A stretch of 64,000 nucleotides of DNA from Prevotella sp. Lineage in GTDB: Bacteria; Bacteroidota; Bacteroidia; Bacteroidales; Bacteroidaceae. The stretch is from positions 1 to 64,000 of the forward strand of contig JALETQ010000058.1 in the NCBI GenBank assembly GCA_022781445.1, read 5' to 3'. The translations under genes were made by a program, and so were the position numbers. The first letter of the stretch is position 1. Each line of letters opens with the position of its first letter. Below the pieces are notes generated by a model. It saw nothing but the letters and a program-made list of their open reading frames with translations, did not search any database and was not told the origin of the DNA. This document shows, piece by piece, positions 49,964 through 60,444 of the stretch.

Positions 49964-50419
49964 ATGCGATTTTTCGGAAACATAGAAGCCAAAACCGATG
50001 CCAAAGGACGAGCATTTCTTCCGGCGGTGTTCCGCAAGGTGCTGCAAAGTGCCGGTGAAGAGCGTTTGGTCATGGCGAAAGACGTGTTTCAATCATGCTT
50101 GGTACTCTATCCCGAAAGCGTTTGGAACGAACAAACCGACAAGTTGCGCCTGCAGCTTAACCGATGGAACAAAGCCGAACAGCAGCTCTTCAGACAATAT
50201 ATCACCGACGTGGAACTCATTGAACTCGACGGCAATGGCCGGTTTCTGATACCGCGCCGCTACATGCAGATGGCCGAAATCGACCGCGAAGTGAAGTTCT
50301 TGGGGCTGGGCGACACCATCGAAATATGGAGTCTTGCCAAGGCTGAGACTCCCTTTGTGGAGCCGGAAGCCTTCGGAGAGGCCCTCGAAAACCTGCTCGG
50401 CACCCGTCCGAACCCTTAA
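49964..50419 (+). CDS. mraZ: Division/cell wall cluster transcriptional regulator MraZ
   Basis: MRFFGNIEAKTDAKGRAFLPAVFRKVLQSAGEERLVM; first gene of the dcw cluster. Confidence 0.94.
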   Translation: MRFFGNIEAKTDAKGRAFLPAVFRKVLQSAGEERLVMAKDVFQSCLVLYPESVWNEQTDKLRLQLNRWNKAEQQLFRQYITDVELIELDGNGRFLIPRRYMQMAEIDREVKFLGLGDTIEIWSLAKAETPFVEPEAFGEALENLLGTRPNP

Positions 50420-50435
50420 GTTAAACCACCACACC

Positions 50436-51401
50436 ATGACCACAAACCTTGTTGACTCCTATCATGTACCGGTGTTGCTCACCGAAAGTGTCGACGGATT
50501 GAATATCCGGCGCGACGGAATCTATGTGGATGTCACCTTCGGCGGAGGCGGTCATTCGCGCGAAATCTTGCGACGGTTGAGCGGTGAGGCACGACTGCTG
50601 GCATTCGATCAGGATGCCGATGCCGAACAACGCATCGCAAACGGACAATGGACAGAGTCAATGAACGATGCAGAATGGAAGCGGCAGACACAAAAACACT
50701 TCACCTTCGTTCGCTCCAACTTCAGGTTTCTGTCCAACTGGATGCGCTATTACGGCATCGAAGCCATCGACGGACTGCTGGCCGATTTGGGCGTTTCGAG
50801 TCATCATTTCGACGATGAGAGCCGTGGCTTTTCTTTCCGCTTTGATGCTCCTTTGGACATGCGCATGAACAAACGTGCAGGCATGACCGCCGCCGATGTC
50901 ATCAACAACTACACGGAAGAGCGGTTGGCCGACATCTTTTACCTGTATGGCGAAATCAGAAACGCCCGCAAGCTCGCCGCCGCCATCGCCAAAGCAAGGG
51001 CGGAAAAGCCCATCGGCACCACGGCCGGCCTCCTCGGCGTGACAGAAAAGCTCATGCAGCCGCAACGCGCCAAGAAGGAAGCCGCCAAGCTGTTTCAGGC
51101 TTTGCGCATCGAGGTCAACCACGAAATGGACGCGCTGAGGGATATGCTCATCAGCGCAACCGGACTGCTCCGACCCGGCGGAAGACTGGTGGTCATCACC
51201 TATCATTCGCTCGAGGACCGTCTCGTGAAGAACATCATGAAGACCGGCAACCCCGGAGGCAAAGCCGAACAGGACTTCTTCGGACGCACCATAACCCCTT
51301 TCAGGCTCATCAACAGCAAGGTCATCGTGCCGAACGAAGACGAGCAGCGCGAAAACCCAAGGAGCAGAAGTGCCAAACTGAGAATTGCAGAAAAAATATG
51401 A
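50436..51401 (+). CDS. rsmH: 16S rRNA (cytosine1402-N4)-methyltransferase
   Basis: YHVPVLLTESVDGLNIRRDGIYVDVTFGGGGHSREIL; GRLVVITYHSLEDRLVKNIMK. Confidence 0.97.
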   Translation: MTTNLVDSYHVPVLLTESVDGLNIRRDGIYVDVTFGGGGHSREILRRLSGEARLLAFDQDADAEQRIANGQWTESMNDAEWKRQTQKHFTFVRSNFRFLSNWMRYYGIEAIDGLLADLGVSSHHFDDESRGFSFRFDAPLDMRMNKRAGMTAADVINNYTEERLADIFYLYGEIRNARKLAAAIAKARAEKPIGTTAGLLGVTEKLMQPQRAKKEAAKLFQALRIEVNHEMDALRDMLISATGLLRPGGRLVVITYHSLEDRLVKNIMKTGNPGGKAEQDFFGRTITPFRLINSKVIVPNEDEQRENPRSRSAKLRIAEKI

Positions 51402-51907
51402 AGCCCGATACAGCAGACAAAACGATCATGAGTCCACTTGAAAACGAGGACACCAAGCTCGCAAAGGATATCGAAACGACCGAAGAGGCAACAGAGACAG
51501 CGGAGCCGAAGGTCTTGGAAGAACATCCCACGCTCAGCGAGGTGATCTCAGAAACGGCACGCGAAGACGAACGGCCGCAGTCCAGCAAACTCACCCTGCG
51601 GGAGATTTTGGGTGGCGACATTCTCTATACGCAGCAGATCCGCAACCAGATATGGCTCATCCTGCTCATCGCTTTTTTTGCCATCATCTACGTCGGAAAC
51701 CGTTACGGCTGCCAAAAGAATCTCATCGAAATTGACAAACTGAACAACACTTTGCAAAAAACGAAATATAAAACCCTTGCCATCTCGAGCGAACTGACAG
51801 AAATATGCCGAGAAAGTAACGTACTCAACTACCTCAAAAACAGCCCCGACAGCGCGCTGAAGATACCTGTCCAACCCCCATTCATCATCACAGTACCCGA
51901 AAAATGA
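51398..51907 (+). CDS. ftsL: FtsL-like cell division protein
   Basis: Position between rsmH and ftsI with ATGA overlaps; single TM (IWLILLIAFFAIIYVGNRYGCQK) followed by coiled-coil-like region. Confidence 0.8.
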   Translation: MKPDTADKTIMSPLENEDTKLAKDIETTEEATETAEPKVLEEHPTLSEVISETAREDERPQSSKLTLREILGGDILYTQQIRNQIWLILLIAFFAIIYVGNRYGCQKNLIEIDKLNNTLQKTKYKTLAISSELTEICRESNVLNYLKNSPDSALKIPVQPPFIITVPEK

Positions 51908-54057
51908 GCAAATTAGACCATCAGAAATTCACCCCGCGTTATACGTTCGTCACCATCGTGATGACGCTGTTTGCCACAATTGTCGTCGCTCGCTCGTTCT
52001 ACATCATGACTGTCGAACGCGATTACTGGATGAAGGTGGCATCGAGGACCTCGGTCGACAGCGTCCCCATCAAGCCTGTCAGGGGAAACATCCTCAGCAG
52101 CGACGGACAGCTCATGGCAAGTTCGCTGCCCGAATACAGGCTCTACATGGACTTCAAAGCCATCAGCGAAGCCAAGAACGACTCGCTCTGGGATGTCAAG
52201 CTCGACAGTATCTGTGAAGGTCTGCACCGCATATTTCCTGCCAAAAGTGCGCAAGATTTCAAAACCAGCCTGCAGGAGGGCCGGCAGAAGAAAAGCCGTC
52301 ACTGGTCGTTATGGCCGCTGCGCGTGAACTACAACACCAAGGAAGCGGTGGCTCATCTGCCCGTTTTCGTGCTGGGTGCCAACAAGGGAGGCTTCCATGT
52401 GGAAGAATTCAATGCCCGCCGTCGTCCCTTCGGTACGCTGGCAAGCCGCACGGTGGGTGACCTCTATGGTGCGAAAGATACCGCCCGCTTCGGTCTGGAA
52501 CTATCTTACGACTCGGTGTTGAGGGGCGTTTTCGGTATCACCCACCGACGCAAGGTGATGAACAAGTTCCTGAGCATTGTCGATACGCCGCCGGTTGACG
52601 GTGCCGACATCGTGACAACCATCGACGTGGGCATGCAGGACCTTGCCGAAAGAAGTCTTACCGACAAGCTGAAAGAAATCAATGCCAACGTCGGAGTAGC
52701 CATCGTCATGGAAGTTGAGACAGGAGATGTCAAAGCCATCGTCAATATGGAGCGATGTGGTGACGGTGAATACCGGGAACGAAAGAACCATGCCGTGAGC
52801 GATTTGCTCGAACCCGGCTCGGTATTCAAGACCGTTTCGATGCTCGTGGCATTGGATGACGGCGTAGTGGACACCACCTACATGATTAACACCGGGGGCG
52901 GTGTGTGGCCCATGCACGGACGAGAAATGAAAGACCACAACTGGACCAAAGGCGGATATGGCATCATCTCATTCCCCAGAGCACTCGAAGTGAGTTCGAA
53001 CATCGGCATCAGCAGGGTCATCGACGAACACTACGGCTCGCATCCGGAGAAGTTTGTCGAAGGCATTTACCGCACGGGTATCGCCGACGACCTGCAGATT
53101 CCACTCGCCGGTTCGTCGCATGCCATCATTGCAAAGCCGCGGAAAAACAGCCGCGGACAATACACCAACTGGAGTAAAACCAAGCTGCCGTGGATGAGCA
53201 TCGGCTACGAAACACAGGTGCCACCCATCTCCACGCTGACTTTTTACAACGCCATTGCCAACGGCGGCAAGATGGTTCGTCCACGCTTTGTCAAGGAAAT
53301 CAGGAAAGAAGGACAGACCATTGCGGAGTTTCCGCCCGTCGTCATGCGTGACAGGATAGCCAAAGAATCGACCATCAAGACCATGCAGACCATCCTCGAA
53401 CATGTGGTTTCGCAGGGCTTGGGCAAGAAAGCCGGTTCGCCATCGTTCAAGGTTGCGGGCAAAACCGGTACGGCACAAATATCCCAAGGACGAGCAGGCT
53501 ACCGCTCGGGCGTGACCAACTATCTGGTGAGCTTCGCAGGTTTCTTCCCGGCCGAAAAACCTCGCTACTCCTGCATCGTGTGCATTCAGAAATCAGGACT
53601 GCCTGCATCGGGTGGCGGACAATGCGGACCGGTGTTCAGAGAGATTGCCGAGGGCATCATGGCACAAAGCCTCAAACTCGACATCACGGATGCCCGCGAC
53701 GAGCTGTCGTCGCCCATCCCGGCGGTCAAGGCGGGCAACCTGCCTGCCGCCGACTATGTGTTGAGTCACTTCGGGTTTAACATCATCGGAGGCTGGGGAG
53801 GCACCCAAGCCGACAGCAGTCCCATCTGGGGCAAGGTGGTTGCCACCAACAAGGAGATGAAACTGCAAAGACAACCCGTCTACAGAGCCAACCAAATGCC
53901 CGACGTGACGGGCATGGGTGCCCGTGATGCGGTATATATCATAGAGAAAAGGGGCGTGAAAGTGAAACTCGTCGGCCGCGGAAAGGTCGTCGAACAAAGT
54001 ATCGCGCCGGGCAGAATGCTGACCAAGGGAATGGTATGCAGTCTGCGAATGGAATAA
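51904..54057 (+). CDS. ftsI: Penicillin-binding protein, FtsI/PBP3 transpeptidase with PASTA domain
   Basis: DLLEPGSVFKTVSMLVALDDG (SxxK-type), KVAGKTGTAQISQGR; C-terminal PASTA MPDVTGMGARDAVYIIEKRGVKVKLVGRGKV. Confidence 0.95.
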   Translation: MSKLDHQKFTPRYTFVTIVMTLFATIVVARSFYIMTVERDYWMKVASRTSVDSVPIKPVRGNILSSDGQLMASSLPEYRLYMDFKAISEAKNDSLWDVKLDSICEGLHRIFPAKSAQDFKTSLQEGRQKKSRHWSLWPLRVNYNTKEAVAHLPVFVLGANKGGFHVEEFNARRRPFGTLASRTVGDLYGAKDTARFGLELSYDSVLRGVFGITHRRKVMNKFLSIVDTPPVDGADIVTTIDVGMQDLAERSLTDKLKEINANVGVAIVMEVETGDVKAIVNMERCGDGEYRERKNHAVSDLLEPGSVFKTVSMLVALDDGVVDTTYMINTGGGVWPMHGREMKDHNWTKGGYGIISFPRALEVSSNIGISRVIDEHYGSHPEKFVEGIYRTGIADDLQIPLAGSSHAIIAKPRKNSRGQYTNWSKTKLPWMSIGYETQVPPISTLTFYNAIANGGKMVRPRFVKEIRKEGQTIAEFPPVVMRDRIAKESTIKTMQTILEHVVSQGLGKKAGSPSFKVAGKTGTAQISQGRAGYRSGVTNYLVSFAGFFPAEKPRYSCIVCIQKSGLPASGGGQCGPVFREIAEGIMAQSLKLDITDARDELSSPIPAVKAGNLPAADYVLSHFGFNIIGGWGGTQADSSPIWGKVVATNKEMKLQRQPVYRANQMPDVTGMGARDAVYIIEKRGVKVKLVGRGKVVEQSIAPGRMLTKGMVCSLRME

Positions 54058-54092
54058 AAACATAACATCGTGGAAGACGATAAGGAGGAAAG

Positions 54093-55562
54093 ATGAACAT
54101 CAAAGAATTACTCAAAGGTATCAAGACGCTGCAAATCATCGGTTCGACCGACACGGATGTCACCGACATCCATATCGATTCGCGCAGCATCCGACCCGGC
54201 CATATGTTCGTGGCCATGCGCGGAACACAGGTTGACGGCCATGCTTACATTGAAAAAGCCATCGCACAAGGTGCCGTGGCGGTGGTGTGTGAAGACCTGC
54301 CCGAAGCACAACGCGACGACATTACCTACATTCAGGTGGCCCATACAGACGAGGCCGTGGGCATCTTGGCAACCACTTTCTACGGTGAACCCTCACGAAA
54401 GGTGAAGCTCATCGGCGTGACCGGCACCAACGGAAAGACCACTATCGCCACCTTATTATATAATATGTTTCGTCAGTTCGGCCATCGTTGCGGACTGCTT
54501 TCGACCGTTTGCAACTACATCGAAGACGAAGCCGTGGCGGCAGACCACACCACACCCGATGCCATTTCGCTCAACCGACTCCTTCATCGCATGGTAGAGG
54601 CCGGCTGCGAGTACGTCTTCATGGAGTGTTCTTCGCACGCCATAGCCCAGCATCGCATAGGAGGACTCACGTTCACGGGTGCGATCTTCACCAATCTCAC
54701 GCGCGATCACCTCGACTATCACAAGACTTTCGAGAATTATCGGGATGCCAAAAAGGCCTTCTTCGATATGCTTCCGAAAGGTGCTTTCGCCATCATCAAC
54801 GCTGATGACAAGAACGGCAGCTACATGGTTCAGAATACCAAAGCCACCGTCAAGACCTATTCAACCCGTTCGCTTGCCGACTTTAGGGGCAGAATCATCG
54901 AATGTCACTTTGAAGGAATGTACCTCGAAATCGACCAAAGGGAAGTGGGCGTGCAGTTCATCGGCAAGTTCAACGTCAGCAACCTGCTGGCGGTGTATGG
55001 CTGTGCCGTGCTTTTGGGCAAGAAACCCGAGGATGTTTTGATCGTGATGAGTACGCTCCACAGTGTCAGTGGACGCCTGCAGCCGGTGCATTCGCCCGAA
55101 GGAGTGACCGCCATCGTGGACTATGCGCATACGCCCGATGCCCTTTCAAACGTGCTTTCGGCCATCCATGAGGTGCTCAACGGCAAAGGAAAGGTCATCA
55201 CCGTGTGCGGAGCCGGAGGCAATCGTGACAAGGGTAAACGTCCGTTGATGGCACAAGAAGCCGCAAAACAGAGCGACAGAGTGATTTTGACCAGCGACAA
55301 TCCCCGTTTCGAGGAACCGGATGCGATCATCGAAGATATGAAAGCGGGACTCAATGCGGCACAGTCCAAGAAGACTTTGTGTATCACCGACCGCCGCGAA
55401 GCCATCCGAACAGCCGCCATGATAGCTCAGAAAGGCGACGTGATCCTCGTCGCCGGCAAGGGGCATGAAGACTATCAGGAGATAGAAGGCGTGAAACACC
55501 ACTTCAACGACCGCGAAGAGCTGGAGAAAGTATTCGGCATCGGCAAAGCACCGGAGGCATAA
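54093..55562 (+). CDS. murE: UDP-N-acetylmuramyl-tripeptide synthetase
   Basis: [69 protein letters not shown]. Confidence 0.97.
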   Translation: MNIKELLKGIKTLQIIGSTDTDVTDIHIDSRSIRPGHMFVAMRGTQVDGHAYIEKAIAQGAVAVVCEDLPEAQRDDITYIQVAHTDEAVGILATTFYGEPSRKVKLIGVTGTNGKTTIATLLYNMFRQFGHRCGLLSTVCNYIEDEAVAADHTTPDAISLNRLLHRMVEAGCEYVFMECSSHAIAQHRIGGLTFTGAIFTNLTRDHLDYHKTFENYRDAKKAFFDMLPKGAFAIINADDKNGSYMVQNTKATVKTYSTRSLADFRGRIIECHFEGMYLEIDQREVGVQFIGKFNVSNLLAVYGCAVLLGKKPEDVLIVMSTLHSVSGRLQPVHSPEGVTAIVDYAHTPDALSNVLSAIHEVLNGKGKVITVCGAGGNRDKGKRPLMAQEAAKQSDRVILTSDNPRFEEPDAIIEDMKAGLNAAQSKKTLCITDRREAIRTAAMIAQKGDVILVAGKGHEDYQEIEGVKHHFNDREELEKVFGIGKAPEA

Positions 55563-55737
55563 TTCTTCCGAAGCCCTGCATCCTTCATGAAGCTCCGAGG
55601 GCACCAACGCCCTCCGTCAGCCCAAGCCATGAATGTTGGAAGCGAACGAACAACACTTTCGACAAGCAGCCAAGGCAAGGCAGAAGGTTACCAACGGGTA
55701 GTCATTATCCACCACCTCAACCATCAAACCAGACATT

Positions 55738-57009
55738 ATGTTATACTATCTTTTCAGATTTCTCGAGCAATACGATATACCCGGAGCACATATTTGGTCG
55801 TACATCTCGTTCCGCTCGTTGCTCACCCTCATCCTTTCCCTGCTCATTTCGGCATGGTTCGGAGAACGTTTCATCAAGTACATGAAGCGCAAACGCATCA
55901 CCGAAACGGCACGCGACGCGTCGATAGACCCCTTCGGAACAGAAAAGAAAGGGGTACCTTCGATGGGTGGAATCATCATCATGGTGAGCATTCTCATACC
56001 TGTTCTCCTGCTGGGACGCACACGAAACATCTACCTGCTGTTGATGATTATCACCACCGTTTGGCTCGGTTTTTTGGGCGGACTGGACGATTACATCAAG
56101 ATTTTCCGGAAAAACAAAGACGGTTTGAAGGGCAAATACAAGATCGTCGGACAGGTTAGCATCGGCTTGATTGTGGGCTTGGTGCTGTGGCTCAGCCCCG
56201 ATGCGAAGCTCCATGAGAACGTCGTTGTGGAGAAACAGGGCACCGAAATCGCGGTCACCCATAAGTCCGAACCGTCCAAATCGCTCAAGACAACCATCCC
56301 GTTTGTGAAAGAACACAACCTCGACTATGCCGCCTTGATGAGTTTTTGCGGTAAGTACAAGTATGCCGCCGGCTGGATCTTGTTTGTCATCATGACCATT
56401 CTGGTGGTCACGGCGGTTTCAAACGGTGCCAATCTCAACGACGGCATGGACGGCATGTGTGCCGGAAACTCCGCCATCATCGGTGTCGCGCTGGGCATTC
56501 TGGCATACGTCAGCTCGCATATCGAATACGCTTCCTACCTCAACATCATGTATATACCCGGTTCACAAGAGCTGGTTGTCTTCCTATGTGCGTTCATCGG
56601 GGCGATGGTGGGCTTCCTTTGGTACAACGCCTACCCCGCGCAAGTCTTCATGGGCGACACGGGTTCGTTGATGGTAGGCGGCATCATAGCCGTTTGCGCC
56701 ATCATCATTCACAAGGAACTGATGCTCCCCATCCTGTGCGGCATCTTCTTTGTGGAGAGCCTCAGCGTCATCATTCAGACCCAGTATTTCAAGTATGGAA
56801 AGCACCGGGGCAAACGTGTACGCGTGTTCAGGGCAACCCCCATCCACGATACGTTCAGGAAACTCGACGAACATCTCGACGCGACGAGTACCTATCTGCT
56901 CAAGAACTGGCCGCACCGGCCCTTCCATGAGTCGAAAATCACCATCCGGTTTTGGATCATTTCCATCATTCTGGCAGCCCTGACCATCATCACGCTGAAG
57001 ATAAGATGA
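55738..57009 (+). CDS. mraY: Phospho-N-acetylmuramoyl-pentapeptide transferase
   Basis: GVPSMGGIIIMVSILIPVLL, NLNDGMDGMCAGNSAI, QVFMGDTGSLMVGG. Confidence 0.97.
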   Translation: MLYYLFRFLEQYDIPGAHIWSYISFRSLLTLILSLLISAWFGERFIKYMKRKRITETARDASIDPFGTEKKGVPSMGGIIIMVSILIPVLLLGRTRNIYLLLMIITTVWLGFLGGLDDYIKIFRKNKDGLKGKYKIVGQVSIGLIVGLVLWLSPDAKLHENVVVEKQGTEIAVTHKSEPSKSLKTTIPFVKEHNLDYAALMSFCGKYKYAAGWILFVIMTILVVTAVSNGANLNDGMDGMCAGNSAIIGVALGILAYVSSHIEYASYLNIMYIPGSQELVVFLCAFIGAMVGFLWYNAYPAQVFMGDTGSLMVGGIIAVCAIIIHKELMLPILCGIFFVESLSVIIQTQYFKYGKHRGKRVRVFRATPIHDTFRKLDEHLDATSTYLLKNWPHRPFHESKITIRFWIISIILAALTIITLKIR

Positions 57010-57150
57010 CCCAAGATGCGGGGTGTCTTGCGGCGTTCAATCCGACGCGAGGCCGTCCAACAGGAAACCGGAACCTGTCCGACATGAATTCAACGACGTG
57101 AGACAAACAGCCACGCCATCACACATAACATATTGACGAAAGTAAGAACG

Positions 57151-58485
57151 ATGAAGAGAATTGTAATCTTAGGCGCAGCCGAGAGCGGTACCGGCGCGGC
57201 CATATTAGCCCGAAAAGAAGGTTTTGACGTGTTTGTTTCGGATATGTCGGCCATCAAGGAGAAATACAAAGACATGCTCGACCGGCGCGGTATCGTATGG
57301 GAAGAGGGCCGACACACGGAGGAAGCCATCCTCTCGGCAGACGAAATCATCAAGAGCCCCGGCATTCCCGACGAGGCACCGATGGTGAAAAAAGCCCGCG
57401 ACAAGGGCATTCCCATCATCAGCGAAATAGAGTTTGCGGGACGATACACCCATTCGAAGATGATATGTATCACCGGTTCAAACGGCAAAACGACCACCAC
57501 GTCGCTCATTTACCACATCTTCAAGTCGGCCGGCTATGATGTCGGGCTGGCAGGCAACATCGGAAACTCGCTCGCCCTGCAGGTTGCCGAAGATCCGCAC
57601 GCCTGCTATATCATCGAACTGAGTTCGTTTCAGCTCGACAACATGTACGACTTCCGTGCCAACATCGCCATTCTGCTGAACATCACGCCCGACCATCTGG
57701 ACCGTTACAACAACGAAATGCAGAACTATGTAGATGCCAAGATGCGCATCATCCGCAACCAGCAGCCCGAAGATGCCTTCGTTTACTGGAACGACGACCC
57801 CGTCATCAAGCGCGAACTGGATAAGTACGACATCAAGGCGGTGCAGTGCCCGTTCTCGGAAATAAGAGAAAAAGGTGTCATCGGCTACATCGAAGAAGGA
57901 CGCTACACCCTCGAATATCCCACGCCTTTCAACATGGAACAAGAGTCGTTGAGCCTCACCGGCAAGCACAATGTCTACAATTCGCTGGCCGCCGGCATCG
58001 CCTCGAACATCGCAGGCATCGAGAAAGATGTCATCCGCAAGGCTCTGAGCGACTTCCCCGGCGTGGAACACCGCATGGAAAAGGTTGCCGTCGTCGATGG
58101 CGTGCAGTACATCAACGACTCCAAAGCCACCAACGTGGATGCCTGTTGGTATGCCTTGGAAAGCGTACAGACACCCGTGGTACTCATCATCGGCGGCAAA
58201 GACAAGGGCAATGACTACACGCCCATCCGCGAACTGGTGAAACAGAAGTGCAGAGGACTGGTGTATCTCGGTGCCGACAACACGAAGTTGCACCGTTGCT
58301 TCGACGACCTCGGCATCGAAGTTCGCGACACTCACTCGATGAAAGACTGTGTGGACGCATGCCGTTCGCTGGCACAACACGGCGACACCGTGCTGCTAAG
58401 TCCCTGCTGTGCCTCGTTCGATCTCTTTGAAAACATGGGCGACCGCGGACGACAATTCAAGTCGTTGGTCCGCTCCATGCCTTGA
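57151..58485 (+). CDS. murD: UDP-N-acetylmuramoylalanine--D-glutamate ligase
   Basis: MKRIVILGAAESGTGAAILARKEGFDVFVSD; ITGSNGKTTTTSLIYH; YINDSKATNVDACWYAL. Confidence 0.96.
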   Translation: MKRIVILGAAESGTGAAILARKEGFDVFVSDMSAIKEKYKDMLDRRGIVWEEGRHTEEAILSADEIIKSPGIPDEAPMVKKARDKGIPIISEIEFAGRYTHSKMICITGSNGKTTTTSLIYHIFKSAGYDVGLAGNIGNSLALQVAEDPHACYIIELSSFQLDNMYDFRANIAILLNITPDHLDRYNNEMQNYVDAKMRIIRNQQPEDAFVYWNDDPVIKRELDKYDIKAVQCPFSEIREKGVIGYIEEGRYTLEYPTPFNMEQESLSLTGKHNVYNSLAAGIASNIAGIEKDVIRKALSDFPGVEHRMEKVAVVDGVQYINDSKATNVDACWYALESVQTPVVLIIGGKDKGNDYTPIRELVKQKCRGLVYLGADNTKLHRCFDDLGIEVRDTHSMKDCVDACRSLAQHGDTVLLSPCCASFDLFENMGDRGRQFKSLVRSMP

Positions 58486-58672
58486 CAGGCAGGCCGTTGC
58501 GACGGCGGTCACCGTGCGACGACAGGCCATTGTAGGCTCGTGCGGCCACCGTCGGTCATCCATCGGCACCGCAAACGGCATCATCATCGGCTCGCGTCGT
58601 GACACCGCCGTTCGTCACTTCGCCGGGTTTCTCCCCCGACCGGTCGGCAGACCGTCAAACAAACTTACAACC

Positions 58673-59938
58673 ATGAACAAAAAGACAGGTAACATTTTCA
58701 AGGGCGACAAAGTGATATGGATGGTGTTTTTCTTTCTCTGCATCATCAGTGTCGTCGAAGTTTTCAGCGCATCCAGCTCGCTGAGCTACAAGGGAGGCAA
58801 CTATTGGGGGCCGGTCATCAAGCACGCCGGGCTGCTTTTCGTCGGCTGGTTCTTCATGATGGTGGTTGCCAACGTGTCGTGCCGATTCTTCAAGATCGCC
58901 ACGACCCCGTTGCTGATTATATCCTTTTTGATGCTGGCGTGGGTACTGGTTGCCGGACAAGCCACCAATGACGCCAGCCGGTGGGTCAGCATCATGGGCA
59001 TCGCCTTTCAGCCCTCCGAGATTGCCAAGGGCAGTGTCGTGTTGGCAACGGCGCAGATACTCAGTGCCATGCAGACCGAAACGGGTGCTTCGCCCGGCGC
59101 GATGAAACGCGTCATCCTTCTCTCGGGTTTCTTCATCGTTCTCATTCTGTTTGAAAATTTCTCGACGGCATTCCTGTTGGGCGTGGTCGTTTTCCTGATG
59201 ATGTTTGTCGGAAGGGTGCCTTTCAAACAGCTGGGCAAGCTGTTGGGCGTACTCACGGTCATGGCATTGGGCTTCCTCGCACTCATCATGGTGGCAGGAA
59301 ATGACGAACAGCCCCTGCCCGATAAGCAACTGCTCACAGAGCAGACGGTTGAAAAGAAGGAAACATCGAAGATATCGAAGATTTTTCACCGCTTCGATAC
59401 ATGGAAAGGACGCATCCACAAATTCATGAACAACGAGGAAGTGCCACCCGAGAAGTTCGACCTTGACAAGGACTCTCAGATAGGCCATTCGAAGATAGCC
59501 ATCGCATCATCCAACGTGATCGGCAAAGGACCGGGCAATTCGGTGGAACGCGATTTCCTGCCGCAGGCATTCTCAGACTTCATCTACGCCATCATCATCG
59601 AGGAGATGGGCATCGCCGGTTCGGTCGGTGTTGCCATGCTCTATGTGATTCTGCTCTTCCGTGTGGGACGCATTGCCCACCGGTGCGAAAACAATTTCCC
59701 GGCCTTTCTCATCATGGGACTGGCGTTCCTGCTGGTGAGTCAGGCGTTGTTCAACATGGCCGTGGCCGTCGGTTTGGCACCTGTCACGGGTCAGCCGCTG
59801 CCCCTGATCAGCAAAGGCGGTACGTCGTCGATCATCAACTGCGTCTACATCGGAGCCATTCTCAGCGTGAGCCGTTCGGCCATCAAGAAGGAAGGCACGA
59901 TTGTTACCAAAGGAATGAGCCGCATTCTGGCTGACTGA
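58673..59938 (+). CDS. ftsW: FtsW/RodA/SpoVE family lipid II polymerase
   Basis: ANVSCRFFKIATTPLLIISFLMLAWVLVAGQATNDASRWVSIMGIAFQPSEIAKGSVVLATA; PVTGQPLPLISKGGTSSIINC. Confidence 0.95.
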   Translation: MNKKTGNIFKGDKVIWMVFFFLCIISVVEVFSASSSLSYKGGNYWGPVIKHAGLLFVGWFFMMVVANVSCRFFKIATTPLLIISFLMLAWVLVAGQATNDASRWVSIMGIAFQPSEIAKGSVVLATAQILSAMQTETGASPGAMKRVILLSGFFIVLILFENFSTAFLLGVVVFLMMFVGRVPFKQLGKLLGVLTVMALGFLALIMVAGNDEQPLPDKQLLTEQTVEKKETSKISKIFHRFDTWKGRIHKFMNNEEVPPEKFDLDKDSQIGHSKIAIASSNVIGKGPGNSVERDFLPQAFSDFIYAIIIEEMGIAGSVGVAMLYVILLFRVGRIAHRCENNFPAFLIMGLAFLLVSQALFNMAVAVGLAPVTGQPLPLISKGGTSSIINCVYIGAILSVSRSAIKKEGTIVTKGMSRILAD

Positions 59939-59968
59939 TGCCGGCCTGCACGGTCCGTTCGTCAGACA

Positions 59969-60004
59969 AAAGGTGGTCGTTGGCAATGGCTCGACCACCT
60001 TTTT
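59969..60004 (+). terminator. Rho-independent terminator after ftsW
   Basis: AAAGGTGGTCG TTGGCAATGGCT CGACCACCTTT TT, 11-bp perfect stem. Confidence 0.78.
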
Positions 60005-60078
60005 CAATCCCGGACGATGTTGTTGCTGTAAACAACTGTTATTTAACAGCTTATAGAATCTCCAACCGGCAATGTCCA

Positions 60079-60158
60079 AAAGGGGAGGTTTTGCCGGATA
60101 GAAGGACACGTTTTACTCACCGAAAGGGCAGGTTTCGGAAGCCTAAAGGGCAGGTTTT
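60079..60158 (+). repeat. 22-bp-periodic array, 4 units, between ftsW and murG
   Basis: AAAGGGGAGGTTTT (60079), GAAGGACACGTTTT (60101), AAAGGGCAGGTTTC (60123), AAAGGGCAGGTTTT (60145); spacing exactly 22 bp. Confidence 0.9.
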
Positions 60159-60267
60159 GCAAAATCGTCCGTCAGCCATCTGAAAGAAGCACATTCCGAA
60201 ACACCTCGCGAATGTGTCCTCCGCAGTTTCATCCATAGCGGAACGAAGGGTCAGCCGGATTGGGGTC

Positions 60268-60377
60268 AAACCCCAACCGGTCATCGGATTCCGGGCAGGT
60301 TTCGTTTGATTGTCGGGCAGACGGAGCCATGAAAATCACGGAATATGGAACATAGCGTTCCGATAACCTATTCGGGC
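60268..60377 (+). repeat. Dispersed TIR element, internally shortened copy H (~110 bp)
   Basis: ACCCCAACCGGTCATCGGATTCCGGGCAGGTTTCGTTTGATTGTCGGGCAGACGG ... TCCGATAACCTATTCGGGC. Confidence 0.72.
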
Positions 60378-60436
60378 TGAAGCCGCCAACGCAATTTAAT
60401 TCGCAGAAAGATGGTGTGTAATCCAAAAAAAAACAC

Positions 60437-60444
60437 TATTTTTG
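60437..60444 (+). promoter_or_regulatory. -7 element (TATTTTTG) upstream of murG
   Basis: TATTTTTG ~87 bp upstream of murG ATG (60531). Confidence 0.55.

Noticed and set aside
58486-58672. TIR-element remnant between murD and ftsW (CGGCAGACCGTCAAACAAAC)
   Set aside because: A short match to the TCTGCCAGACCATCAAACGAAAC interior only; no ends recognised, could be chance in GC-rich spacer.
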